Shown in pieces: positions 17,234 through 25,509 of a DNA stretch of 64,000 bases. Source of the stretch: Lachnospiraceae bacterium (GTDB lineage Bacteria > Bacillota > Clostridia > Lachnospirales > Lachnospiraceae); assembly GCA_015056865.1 (NCBI GenBank), contig SVFM01000008.1, positions 35,100-99,099 of the forward strand, in the 5' to 3' direction. Each line of letters begins with the position of its first letter. Within the stretch, counting starts at the first letter, position 1. Under the pieces are notes generated by a model. It did no database searches, was not told the DNA's origin, and was given only the letters and a program-made list of their open reading frames with translations. Position numbers and translations under genes: made by a program.

Positions 17234-18859
17234 TTAATTCCGCCAGTTAATGAGAGTTTCTTTGATTACCCCCCTTGATGACTTGAGAGCCGCACCAAGC
17301 TCGACGCTTTCAATATAACCTTTAAAATCTAATATTTTTATTTTTGCCTTTCCATTAGGAGAGGTAACTCGTATTGTATCAGAATCATAACACGTGGTGT
17401 CAAAGGAATATTTATCAATAGCAGTGTCATCATCATACCAGGTAAGATATGTGTGGTACTCATAGTAGTCTTTATTTAAAATATCGTCTATATTTTTTTG
17501 GTGCGCAGCAACATAAGCATCCACATATGTGGGTATATATAATTCAGGCAAAGCATCGGTATTATAATCCTCATATGCCAACCCGGATTCTATTTTAATA
17601 TAAAGTACCGGTGCCTCCGCTAATTCCACCACATCTGCGTCAGATTCGTTTTTTATCTGGACAAATAGCTTTGCGTTACTGTTTTCTTTTTCAAGATTTA
17701 ATTTTATTGTCTCACCGGGTTTCAAAATCTCATCAAGCCTTATATCATCAGTAATGGTGTATCCGTATTCAAACAGTGTATCTAACGTACAAGGGACATA
17801 AATCAATTGACCATCATAATCGACACATAATTCTTCCCATGTCTGTGGCACTTCTATGGAAGGCTCATGTATGACGATTTCTTTTTTGATCGGATTGCCT
17901 CGTTCCGCAATCAAATTTTTTCGATGTGCGGTCATTTTATCAGAATAATGTGATCTATATTGAGTATCACTTAAATAGAAGTGGATACTTTCGTAATTAT
18001 TTGTGAGTACCGCTGCTTGATACTCTAATTCCGCTAATATCTTAAAATCGTCTTCATTAAGAACATCTGAACATATCATTACTTGTATTTCTCTATCGGC
18101 TGATGCGGATATTTGAAACAAAGAGCTAATGTCGGTCAATACACCGGAATCAATGCGTAAAAAGTTCATGTTCGTTAGTTTTGATAAATCGAAACCGATG
18201 CTTTCTAATTTATTCGATTGTATTCTGATTGTTTTTAATGTCGTGAAATTCTGTAAAGCGCAAATATCGTTCAGAACATCGGTCTGTATTTGAAAAATCT
18301 CCAGTTCGGGTAACTCTTGCAACCCATTTAAAGTATCTATACCATAAGAATTTATTCTCAACTCAACCAAATTGGAAGCGCCGGACAATGTGGATAAATC
18401 ATGAAAATGCTCGGAAGTTATGATAAACTTATTTAAGTTATCCATTTCTTTCACAAAGGATGCATCTTCAAAATAATCTGAGTAAATTTCTAACTCTTCT
18501 ATATTGTCAAAGTAAATCAAGTCACTCAAATTATTGTTCTCAAAATCCGTTATACGCAAAGACTTTAACTCTAGTGCGTCCATGGTTGATATTGGTTCAT
18601 CGGAATTTTTCCCCAACATACGGGACACTAATTTTTGTAGTTCTTCGTTAACAAATTCAATATTTGTTGATTCAGGAATATCCTCTTTTGTAGGTTCCAT
18701 TGTTGATTCCATTATAGATTCCGATGTTTCCTGCTGCGTTGTTTCGGCTTCGCTTGAATCAATAGCAGGTATATATTCCTCAAATCTATTTCCACATCCG
18801 CTTAAACTCAGTACAAATAAAATACAAATAAAGATGGTTATTACCAAATTTCTTTTCAT
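17234..18859 (-). CDS. Secreted lipoprotein with leucine-rich-repeat-like region
   Basis: 541 residues. A lipoprotein signal peptide with lipobox LSGC (Cys21) is followed by a Ser/Thr/Glu-rich linker (about 30-65). Residues about 90-260 have irregular leucine-rich repeats (for example LVELRINSYGIDTLNGL and TLKTIRIQSNKLESIG), and the remaining ~280 residues are of no recognised family. It is the last gene of a minus-strand set with another lipoprotein and a membrane-anchored sigma factor, which probably controls it (inference). Role may be surface binding. Confidence 0.75.
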   Translation of the reverse strand: MKRNLVITIFICILFVLSLSGCGNRFEEYIPAIDSSEAETTQQETSESIMESTMEPTKEDIPESTNIEFVNEELQKLVSRMLGKNSDEPISTMDALELKSLRITDFENNNLSDLIYFDNIEELEIYSDYFEDASFVKEMDNLNKFIITSEHFHDLSTLSGASNLVELRINSYGIDTLNGLQELPELEIFQIQTDVLNDICALQNFTTLKTIRIQSNKLESIGFDLSKLTNMNFLRIDSGVLTDISSLFQISASADREIQVMICSDVLNEDDFKILAELEYQAAVLTNNYESIHFYLSDTQYRSHYSDKMTAHRKNLIAERGNPIKKEIVIHEPSIEVPQTWEELCVDYDGQLIYVPCTLDTLFEYGYTITDDIRLDEILKPGETIKLNLEKENSNAKLFVQIKNESDADVVELAEAPVLYIKIESGLAYEDYNTDALPELYIPTYVDAYVAAHQKNIDDILNKDYYEYHTYLTWYDDDTAIDKYSFDTTCYDSDTIRVTSPNGKAKIKILDFKGYIESVELGAALKSSRGVIKETLINWRN

Positions 18860-18883
18860 CTTCTTTATCCTTTCGTTAGCCGC

Positions 18884-19741
18884 TTAATAAACTATAAGTC
18901 TTCCAATTCTTTCAAGCTGTTCTGGCGTAAGAGTTGGATCGATAATTGTAAATCCCCCATTTTCATTGCGTTCACAGCTAAACCCAGGAATATCTGCGTT
19001 GGGATCTTCAGCCCAAGCAATCTGTCCATCACAGTTAAATATCAATTCAAGATTTTTCTTATGTTCTTCACTCAAACTTGCATACGTGTCAGCCCCCACC
19101 AATTCTTCAAGGCTTCTTTTCTCTTCTGCAGGAGCAGCCTCAATGATTATTGTGGTTTCTACAGATTGCTCGACAATCGGTGATTGCACCGGCTTTTCAA
19201 ATGACAATGCATCTGCCGGAATGATACTGCTATATGGATTGAAGCAATTTTCAGGGCGTTTGATACGATAGTATTCTACGTCATCAAATATGCCCTTGCC
19301 ATCTATAAGGACTTCATCGCCTGCTTCAACGCAGCCATCCACTCTTAATACACCTTCTGATGCATTTAAATCCGGATATATTTCGGAGTACGTTATGGCA
19401 TACATAGTTACAGGCTCCATGTCCTCATATGTAATGAAAATTTCTTCATATTCTTTGGCTTCAGCTGTGTATGACCCAGAATTAATTTCTATTTTGAAGT
19501 TACGATCTGTTGTTGTTTCGCTTTCTGTTTCAACAATGAGTTCCGTTGCAGCTTCTTTGTCCTCCACTTGCTCTGTTACGGATGTTTCAGGCTCTTTAAC
19601 AATGCTGCTCTCTACAACCTCAAGATTCTCTTTTTCGGACGTATCTAAATCTGCCATGCTACCACAACCGGATAGCAAACCAACTAGGATTAGATTGCCC
19701 AGTGTTACTTTAACGATATTTATTACCTTCTTGTTTCTCAT
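18884..19741 (-). CDS. Putative lipoprotein of unknown function
   Basis: 285 residues. Lipobox LLSGC (Cys26) is followed by a low-complexity Glu/Thr/Val-rich stretch to about residue 80, a small folded region (about 80-180), a second acidic linker and a C-terminal domain with GADTYASLSEEHKKNLELIF. AAGGAGAG precedes the ATG. It sits 24 bases before the LRR lipoprotein gene and downstream of the sigma-factor gene. No family recognised. Confidence 0.65.
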   Translation of the reverse strand: MRNKKVINIVKVTLGNLILVGLLSGCGSMADLDTSEKENLEVVESSIVKEPETSVTEQVEDKEAATELIVETESETTTDRNFKIEINSGSYTAEAKEYEEIFITYEDMEPVTMYAITYSEIYPDLNASEGVLRVDGCVEAGDEVLIDGKGIFDDVEYYRIKRPENCFNPYSSIIPADALSFEKPVQSPIVEQSVETTIIIEAAPAEEKRSLEELVGADTYASLSEEHKKNLELIFNCDGQIAWAEDPNADIPGFSCERNENGGFTIIDPTLTPEQLERIGRLIVY

Positions 19742-19809
19742 AATGCTTACTCTCCTTTTTATAAAAATTACTTAGAACTGTGCCTTTGTAATTATATAGA
19801 GTAAGCAAA

Positions 19810-19826
19810 GTGCAAAAAGGTTGCAC
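19810..19826. promoter_or_regulatory. Palindrome GTGCAA-N5-TTGCAC
   Basis: A perfect six-base dyad in the 108-base gap between the sigma-factor gene and the first lipoprotein gene. A regulator site or small transcript end are both possible. Similar GTGCAA words recur at 49280-49315. Confidence 0.35.
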
Positions 19827-19849
19827 CTAAATTTAAAAATTTTAAAAAA

Positions 19850-21538
19850 TTATTTAACAGGCATATTATATCCCTGTCTCATTCCATCTCCTACGTCAAA
19901 GTATACCATGCTGACATAAATATTGCTAAACATCGAACCTTGAGGACGATCTCCGATCAGAAATATAGTACGTCCTGTTTTTTCATCCATTATCTTATCA
20001 TCTTCTATGACATTCCGATTTCTATCAATCGTACCCTGATCATTCATGTAAAATACACATTCAGATTCAATAGGCAAACCATCTTGTCTATTGCTGTTAT
20101 CGTAATCATACATAGTCCAGCGAACCTGGTCAGTAAATGCGTATCCCTCCCAACGCCTTGGCTGGTCAATATATTCAACTAATGATACAGATCCTTCATA
20201 ACGTTCAAATTTCTGATAATTATAATAGCTGGTGATTTCTACATTGTTTATGATCTTTCCATCCTCTATATACATCTTAGTAACATAATAGATTTTATAG
20301 CAATCTTCATCACCGTCACTTGTTACTGTAATATCCGCTATTAAAAGCGTTGTCAGATCTCCTTGCGCTTTTCCATCTTTAAAGTATCCAAACGCCAATT
20401 CATTATTATTAATTCCTATACCATAACCGGTATAATTTTTTTGAAAAATGAGATCCTCTCCATTATAGAAGCAATTAGTTAGTATCTCTTGATCTTCACC
20501 ATAAAATTTACGAAACGGCTCCTCTGTTTGATAAAAACGGATATTTTCAGTATCATTATCTGTCCATTGTTTAAACAAAGATTCCCATTCATCATCTAAA
20601 TCGGACAGCTGTTCATAATGACCAGCTTCGCATATATCAAGGGTTTGATCCAGCAGACTTTGAAAGTTCGAGGATATCTTTTCTCCTTCCGGCTCACTTA
20701 GATTAACCGCAACACCACCAACCACTACTGCCCCTGCAGTCGTTCCAACTACGACCGTTGTTTTAACTGCCGCTGCTGACTTGGACCATAATGATTTTAC
20801 TTTTGCAATAGTATTTTTCACGATCCCTGATATACTTCCATTCGTTGTTGATGTTCCGATTTCTATTGCCAATGTTGTGGCCATTGGCTTTAATACACAA
20901 GCCTGTACTTCTTTTCTGAAAAATAATAACATAAATGGTGCCATGCTGTAGAGTCTTGTCCCTTTCTTTTCATCCAATTCCACTACAGCCGCTTTAATTT
21001 TCGCCTTTGCCCTGTTCAGGTGTGATTTTACTGTGTTGACAGGTATTCCAAGTTCCTCTGCTATTTCATCTTGTTTCTGCTCGTTATAATAGAAACCGAT
21101 CACGCATAATCTCTGAATATCTGTTAAACCGTATATGATTTCCTTAACAAGCCTCTGTTTCTCCCTGTTTTGCAGTACTGTCTCAGGAATAAATTCTTCA
21201 TTGTCTGGAATATTGTCGAAAAAATCACCCGTTTCGTCATCTTTGTTGACGTATAATAATATATCTTTCTGTTTTCTCAGATACGCATAGCATTTACGAT
21301 TTGCTATTGCGGCTGTCCAATTCAAAAAACCTTCTTTATTTTTTAATTGAACGATGCTTTTACTTACCTCTAAGTAAGTCTCCTGCAATACATCCATTGC
21401 CATATCCTCATCTTTTACCACATGGATTACACATGTATGGAGGTATTTATACGAAAGGTTATAAATCTGATTAAAACTTTCTTTTTTACCATTAGAAAAT
21501 GATTCTACTGCATTTTGTAATTCAATATTTGTATCCAC
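19850..21538 (-). CDS. Membrane-anchored sigma-70 family (ECF-like) factor with extracytoplasmic domain
   Basis: 562 residues, far longer than an ECF sigma factor. Residues 1-190 carry sigma region 2 (DMAMDVLQETYLEVSK) and region 4 (DEIAEELGIPVNTVKSHLNRAKAKIK). A membrane helix follows at about 265-285 (VVVGTTAGAVVVGGVAV), then about 275 residues predicted to lie outside the cell. The start codon is GTG, supported by AAAGGAG at a seven-base spacing. No separate anti-sigma gene is adjacent, so the C-terminal part may regulate it. It lies 18 bases after mtnN and before two lipoprotein genes. Confidence 0.85.
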   Translation of the reverse strand: MDTNIELQNAVESFSNGKKESFNQIYNLSYKYLHTCVIHVVKDEDMAMDVLQETYLEVSKSIVQLKNKEGFLNWTAAIANRKCYAYLRKQKDILLYVNKDDETGDFFDNIPDNEEFIPETVLQNREKQRLVKEIIYGLTDIQRLCVIGFYYNEQKQDEIAEELGIPVNTVKSHLNRAKAKIKAAVVELDEKKGTRLYSMAPFMLLFFRKEVQACVLKPMATTLAIEIGTSTTNGSISGIVKNTIAKVKSLWSKSAAAVKTTVVVGTTAGAVVVGGVAVNLSEPEGEKISSNFQSLLDQTLDICEAGHYEQLSDLDDEWESLFKQWTDNDTENIRFYQTEEPFRKFYGEDQEILTNCFYNGEDLIFQKNYTGYGIGINNNELAFGYFKDGKAQGDLTTLLIADITVTSDGDEDCYKIYYVTKMYIEDGKIINNVEITSYYNYQKFERYEGSVSLVEYIDQPRRWEGYAFTDQVRWTMYDYDNSNRQDGLPIESECVFYMNDQGTIDRNRNVIEDDKIMDEKTGRTIFLIGDRPQGSMFSNIYVSMVYFDVGDGMRQGYNMPVK

Positions 21539-21556
21539 AGTACAGCTCCTTTGTAC

Positions 21557-22255
21557 TTATAGTTTGTCTATCATATATGCTACCAGCCTGGCAGAATGTT
21601 TGGCGGCCTCTCTTTCAAATGTGGGGTAATCCATTTCAGCGCTGTCATCTGCCTTGTCGGAAATGGCCCGGATGATCACAAAAGGAATCTGATTCAAATG
21701 AGCAGCGTGTGCGATGGAAGCGCCTTCCATTTCTGCACAATCGGCCCCAAAATGATCAATGATAAACTGTTTGGATTCTTTGCTGGAGATGAACTGGTCT
21801 CCGCTGGCCACCCTGCCTGTGCGGACATGGATGTCGGGGTTTACCTTCAGGCAGCTTTCCAGAGCGATCTTGGCCATATGGGGATCGGCAGGAAACTCCC
21901 GCAGGCCCATCTGAGGCACTTCGCCCAGCTGATACCCGAAAATGGTCACATCCATATCATGATGAACTGCATCTGTGGAGATAAGGATATCTCCAATATC
22001 CAAATCTGCATTCAATGAACCTGCCACCCCTGTATTGATGATGTGGGTCACTTCAAATTTATCAATCAGGATCTGTGCGCAGAGAGCAGCGTTGACTTTG
22101 CCAATGCCACTTTTTACAATAACGACACTCGTGTCATGTAAAGTCCCCTGGTAGAAATCCATAGAGGCGCAGGAGGTAATCGCTGTTACCGTCATTTCCT
22201 GTTTGAGGGCGTCCACTTCCAGTTCCATGGCGCCGATAATACCAATCTTTTTCAT
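21557..22255 (-). CDS. mtnN: 5'-methylthioadenosine/S-adenosylhomocysteine nucleosidase
   Basis: 232 residues, standard length. It cleaves adenine from SAH and MTA. The start MKKIGIIGAMELEVD, the NTGVAGSL loop and catalytic Asp in ISDKADD are present. It follows luxS by 20 bases; together they form the two-step SAH recycling route that releases homocysteine and the AI-2 precursor. The sigma-factor gene starts 18 bases downstream and may be co-transcribed. Confidence 0.96.
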   Translation of the reverse strand: MKKIGIIGAMELEVDALKQEMTVTAITSCASMDFYQGTLHDTSVVIVKSGIGKVNAALCAQILIDKFEVTHIINTGVAGSLNADLDIGDILISTDAVHHDMDVTIFGYQLGEVPQMGLREFPADPHMAKIALESCLKVNPDIHVRTGRVASGDQFISSKESKQFIIDHFGADCAEMEGASIAHAAHLNQIPFVIIRAISDKADDSAEMDYPTFEREAAKHSARLVAYMIDKL

Positions 22256-22275
22256 GAAATAATCTCCTTTTTATT

Positions 22276-22755
22276 TTAGTCCGGGTATACCAGCCTGTCC
22301 GGTGTAATGTGATACAGTACCCGGTTCAGGTAATGGTCTGCCAGATAGTTTGCCATGCCCAGATTCATGTCCAAGTAATTACCGCAGTCTTTGGCGCTGG
22401 CACCGGGTACCTCTCCCTTGTAATCTCTAATAAATTCGTACATTTGGATCATCAGAGGTACAATATCCTGAGAGGTATAGTCTCCCGCCAGCAGCAGGTA
22501 AAAACCGGTTCGACAGCCCATAGGGCCAAAGTAAATGATTTTATCTCCGTAAGCCGGGTGATTGCGCAGAAAAGTGGCACCCAGATGTTCTATGGTGTGC
22601 ACTTCAGCGGTGTTCATGACCGGCTCTTCATTGGGGCTGGTCATGCGCAGATCAAAGGTAGTGATCATGCTATCACCCACAGGATCCTTGCGGGATACAT
22701 AGATGCCGGGCTGTAATTTGATATGGTCGATGGTAAAACTTGTTATTTTCTTCAT
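22276..22755 (-). CDS. luxS: S-ribosylhomocysteine lyase LuxS
   Basis: 159 residues. Metal site HTIEHLGATF (HxxEH), Cys in GPMGCRTGF and Cys in KDCGNYLDM, so it should be active. It makes homocysteine and DPD, the AI-2 precursor. A TATAAT -10 element lies on the minus strand at 22855-22860, flanked by a seven-base dyad (GGCCAAA at 22832-22838, TTTGGCC at 22876-22882) that could be an operator; no good -35 was seen. Confidence 0.97.
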   Translation of the reverse strand: MKKITSFTIDHIKLQPGIYVSRKDPVGDSMITTFDLRMTSPNEEPVMNTAEVHTIEHLGATFLRNHPAYGDKIIYFGPMGCRTGFYLLLAGDYTSQDIVPLMIQMYEFIRDYKGEVPGASAKDCGNYLDMNLGMANYLADHYLNRVLYHITPDRLVYPD

Positions 22756-22899
22756 AATAATAGTACCTCATTTACGGTTATATGTGGTTAGCGAAGCGGT
22801 GGAGCTGAAATAGGCTGAGGAAAAAAGAAAAGGCCAAACTGCTTCACAGATCCTATTATAACTTGTTTTTGCGAATTTGGCCATAATTTTTTTACGTTA

Positions 22900-22928
22900 T
22901 TGCGTAACCGTACATTTTGTGTTACAAT
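22900..22928 (+). promoter_or_regulatory. Promoter of Rpn unit 2
   Basis: TTGCGT (22900-22905), a 17-base spacer and TACAAT (22923-22928). As in unit 1, the expected start site coincides with the first base of the left inverted repeat (22935). Confidence 0.65.
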
Positions 22929-22934
22929 TTTCTT

Positions 22935-23957
22935 ATAGAATTCCTCTGTGGAACGGAGGAACTATGAGATACAAAAAAACCTTAAAAGAACTTACCATCA
23001 AGGACAATTTCCTGTTTGGGGCGGTAATGAGCGATGAAGAAAATTGTCGCTGTCTTCTGGAATTGATTCTGGGCACATCTCTTTCACGGGTAAAAGTGAA
23101 TAAAGAAAAGAGCATCGTATATCATCCGGGATATAAAGGGATACGACTGGATGTCTACGCCGGGGACGAGAACAACACCCGTTATAACGTGGAGATGCAG
23201 ACCTTGCAAAAGCCGGCGTTGGGAAAACGGGCCCGCTATTACCACAGCCAGATTGATATGGAACTTTTGCAGGCTGGGGCAGATTATTCCGAATTACCGG
23301 ATACGTATGTGATCTTTATTTGTGACTTTGATCCTTTCGGTGCAGGAAAGTACGTCTACAGTTTCGAGAATAGTTGCCGGGAGGCTAAGGATGTAAAACT
23401 GCGGGAGGGAAGCAAGAGTATCTTCCTAAGTACCCGTGGAACCAATTTTCAGGAGGTATCCCAGCCTATGGTAAAGTTTCTGGACTATGTGGGAGCAAAC
23501 CTAAAAAGCAGCACGGAAGATTTTGAAGATGCCTTTGTGGCAAGACTTCAGAGAAGCGTGCAGTCTGTCAAGGAAAGCAGAGAACTGGAGGAACGTTACA
23601 TGTTGTTTGAAGAAATGCTGAGAGATGAAAGAGCAGAAGGAAAAGCGGAAGGAAGAGCTAAAGGAAAAGCAGAAGCGGTTCTGGACATTCTGTTAGATAT
23701 CCTGCAGGAGCTTGGTCCGGTATCTGCAGATCTGAAGGAAAAGATCTTGGCGCAGTCAGATGCGGAGATTCTTAGAAGCTGGGTCAAGGTAGCAATACGT
23801 GCACAGTCTGTGGAGCAATTCGAAAAAGATATCATGTCTTAATATTAAGTAAAGATTCGGATGTTTCCTGCGGGGTGTGCAAGACCTTGCAGGGGCGTCA
23901 TCTTATTATTCATGCCTGTTCAGGCAATCAATTATCAAAAAAGCAGAGGAATTCTAT
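22935..23957 (+). mobile_element. Rpn unit 2, bounded by 14-bp inverted repeats
   Basis: ATAGAATTCCTCTG (22935-22948) and CAGAGGAATTCTAT (23944-23957) flank the second nuclease gene. Gene, flanks and downstream hairpin are close copies of unit 1, in the same orientation, so the 7.8 kb between them lies in a direct-repeat bracket. In this copy TTCCTC of the left repeat can also pair with GAGGAA of the ribosome site. Confidence 0.7.
22964..23842 (+). CDS. Rpn family recombination-promoting nuclease, paralogue 2
   Basis: 292 residues, nearly identical to the protein at 15185 through the nuclease domain (same Asp63 and E-M-Q triplet). The differences concentrate in the C-terminal charged helix: the repeat here reads RAEGKAEGRAKGKAEA, one unit longer, followed by an extra ILLDIL stretch. 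Such tail variation is known for Rpn families. The ATG at 22964 has CGGAGGA at a four-base spacing, a stronger ribosome site than in copy 1. Confidence 0.9.
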   Translation: MRYKKTLKELTIKDNFLFGAVMSDEENCRCLLELILGTSLSRVKVNKEKSIVYHPGYKGIRLDVYAGDENNTRYNVEMQTLQKPALGKRARYYHSQIDMELLQAGADYSELPDTYVIFICDFDPFGAGKYVYSFENSCREAKDVKLREGSKSIFLSTRGTNFQEVSQPMVKFLDYVGANLKSSTEDFEDAFVARLQRSVQSVKESRELEERYMLFEEMLRDERAEGKAEGRAKGKAEAVLDILLDILQELGPVSADLKEKILAQSDAEILRSWVKVAIRAQSVEQFEKDIMS

Positions 23958-24032
23958 TATTGTATCTCGGGAGCGGCCGACGAAAATTGTTTTCTTATAT
24001 CAAAAAACATATATGCATAGTGTATATTTGTA

Positions 24033-24105
24033 TTGGAAACGCTATAACAGTTGATTTATAATTTAAGTAACCATGGTGGAAGCTACAATAAATAGCTCCG
24101 TGGTT
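24033..24105 (+). promoter_or_regulatory. Promoter with cre-like site, plus attenuator-like hairpin
   Basis: TTGGAA (24033-24038), an 18-base spacer and TATAAT (24057-24062) precede the sugar locus. TTGGAAACGCTATAAC overlaps the -35 box and resembles a catabolite-responsive (CcpA) site with one mismatch. Downstream, AACCATGG (24069-24076) pairs with CCGTGGTT (24098-24105), with AGCTA/TAGCT inside and a short T run, which could attenuate transcription before the first gene at 24151. Confidence 0.5.
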
Positions 24106-24150
24106 TTGGCTTAATATCATAATTTGCAAGATGAGAAAAGAGGTAAGGCT

Positions 24151-25494
24151 ATGGTAAAGTGTGGATTTTATGAAGCCGACATTACAGGCCCTTTGGGATG
24201 TAACATGATTGGATACAACAAAAAAAGGGTGTCTGACGGTGTGCTGGAAAAGCTGTATGCAAAAGCATTTGCAGTGGATGTGGATGGCGTTTGCGGTATT
24301 GTGATCTCCATCGATGCGGAGTTTACACCCCAGAGTGTACATGACGTGGCGGTAGAAAGAATTACTGCGGCCACAGGGATTCCCTCAGATCGGATTTTGA
24401 TCAATGCAACCCATACGCATACAGGAGGCCCCTTGGGTGTTGGTGGCGGTGTATTCTACACTCCGGATCCGGAGTACAATGATATTTTGTGTCGGATCGT
24501 GGGAGACAGTGGTATTTTGGCTTATCAGCGTATGCAGCCCGCAGGAGCAAAAGTGGCAAGAAAAGATGTGTACGGCATATCCTTTATCCGTAATTACAAG
24601 ATGAAGGATGGCCGAATCTGGATGAATCCGGGCTGGCAGAATCCGGATGTAGTAGAGCCCTTCGGAGAGTTGGATCCGGAGCTTGCAGTCATGTTTATCT
24701 GCGATGAGCAGGATCGTCCCATGGGTGCGCTGGTAAACTATGCCTTGCATCATGACTGTGTTTCCAACAGGTACCATTGTACCAAATACTGTAGTGATTA
24801 TTCCGGTATCATGTCTAAGGAATTGAAAAAGACCTATGGACAGGATTTTGTTACGGTAATGATCAATGGCTGCTGCGGCAATATCAATCATTTTGATATC
24901 AGCAGAACCTTTGATGACTTTTTCGCTGATCCGCCCTACATCCGTATTGGACAGCGTCTGGCAGACGAGGTGCGTAGCCTTTATGAGGAGGCGAAACCTC
25001 TGGCAATCACTGCGGTGGATGGTAAAAAGGAGATTGTAGAGATTGAGAGAAGACAGGTGCCTGATGAGGAAGTGCAGATTTACAAAGATTTGATTAAAAA
25101 GTATCCTACCACAGAAGGTTTGCAGCACAGCTTCCTCGATCCCAATGGGGATGGATGGAGACGTAAACGAGCAGAGGCCATATTGAATTTTGTGCAAAGA
25201 CCCGATAAGTTACCCGTGGTAGCACAGGCTCTGCGGATTGGCGATTGCATGATGTATGCCGTAAGTGGCGAGGTATATTCAGAATTTGGACTTTATATGA
25301 AGAGGAACTCTCCTTGTGACTTCAATATGGTAGCTGAGATGGCTAACGGAGGCGAGTCCTGTTACATACCCACTCCTCAAGCTTTTGGAACAGAACTTTA
25401 TGAAGCCCAGATTCCCACCTCCAAACTGATCCCTCAGGGCGGATACATTATGGCAGACCATGCGTTAGAAATGGCAAGGGAACTGGTGAAATAA
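24151..25494 (+). CDS. Ceramidase-fold (PF04734-like) protein, paralogue 1 of 4
   Basis: 447 residues, no signal peptide, so cytoplasmic. The fold resembles the N-terminal domain of neutral ceramidases. Putative zinc ligands by analogy are His88 (THTHTGG), His200 (ALHHD), Glu374 (SGEVYSEFG) and Tyr405 (CYIPTP). The segment holding the ceramidase nucleophilic Ser (GDVSPN) reads CGNINHFD (242-249), so it is not a standard ceramidase. Its position at the head of a sugar-catabolic operon suggests an amidase or esterase acting on a modified sugar (inference). The ATG at 24151 has AGAGG upstream. Confidence 0.75.
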   Translation: MVKCGFYEADITGPLGCNMIGYNKKRVSDGVLEKLYAKAFAVDVDGVCGIVISIDAEFTPQSVHDVAVERITAATGIPSDRILINATHTHTGGPLGVGGGVFYTPDPEYNDILCRIVGDSGILAYQRMQPAGAKVARKDVYGISFIRNYKMKDGRIWMNPGWQNPDVVEPFGELDPELAVMFICDEQDRPMGALVNYALHHDCVSNRYHCTKYCSDYSGIMSKELKKTYGQDFVTVMINGCCGNINHFDISRTFDDFFADPPYIRIGQRLADEVRSLYEEAKPLAITAVDGKKEIVEIERRQVPDEEVQIYKDLIKKYPTTEGLQHSFLDPNGDGWRRKRAEAILNFVQRPDKLPVVAQALRIGDCMMYAVSGEVYSEFGLYMKRNSPCDFNMVAEMANGGESCYIPTPQAFGTELYEAQIPTSKLIPQGGYIMADHALEMARELVK

Positions 25495-25509
25495 GAAAGG
25501 GCAGACATC

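Noticed and set aside
22756..22963. SAM or SAH riboswitch before luxS-mtnN
   Set aside because: No conserved aptamer sequence could be found; only a -10 box and a short dyad.
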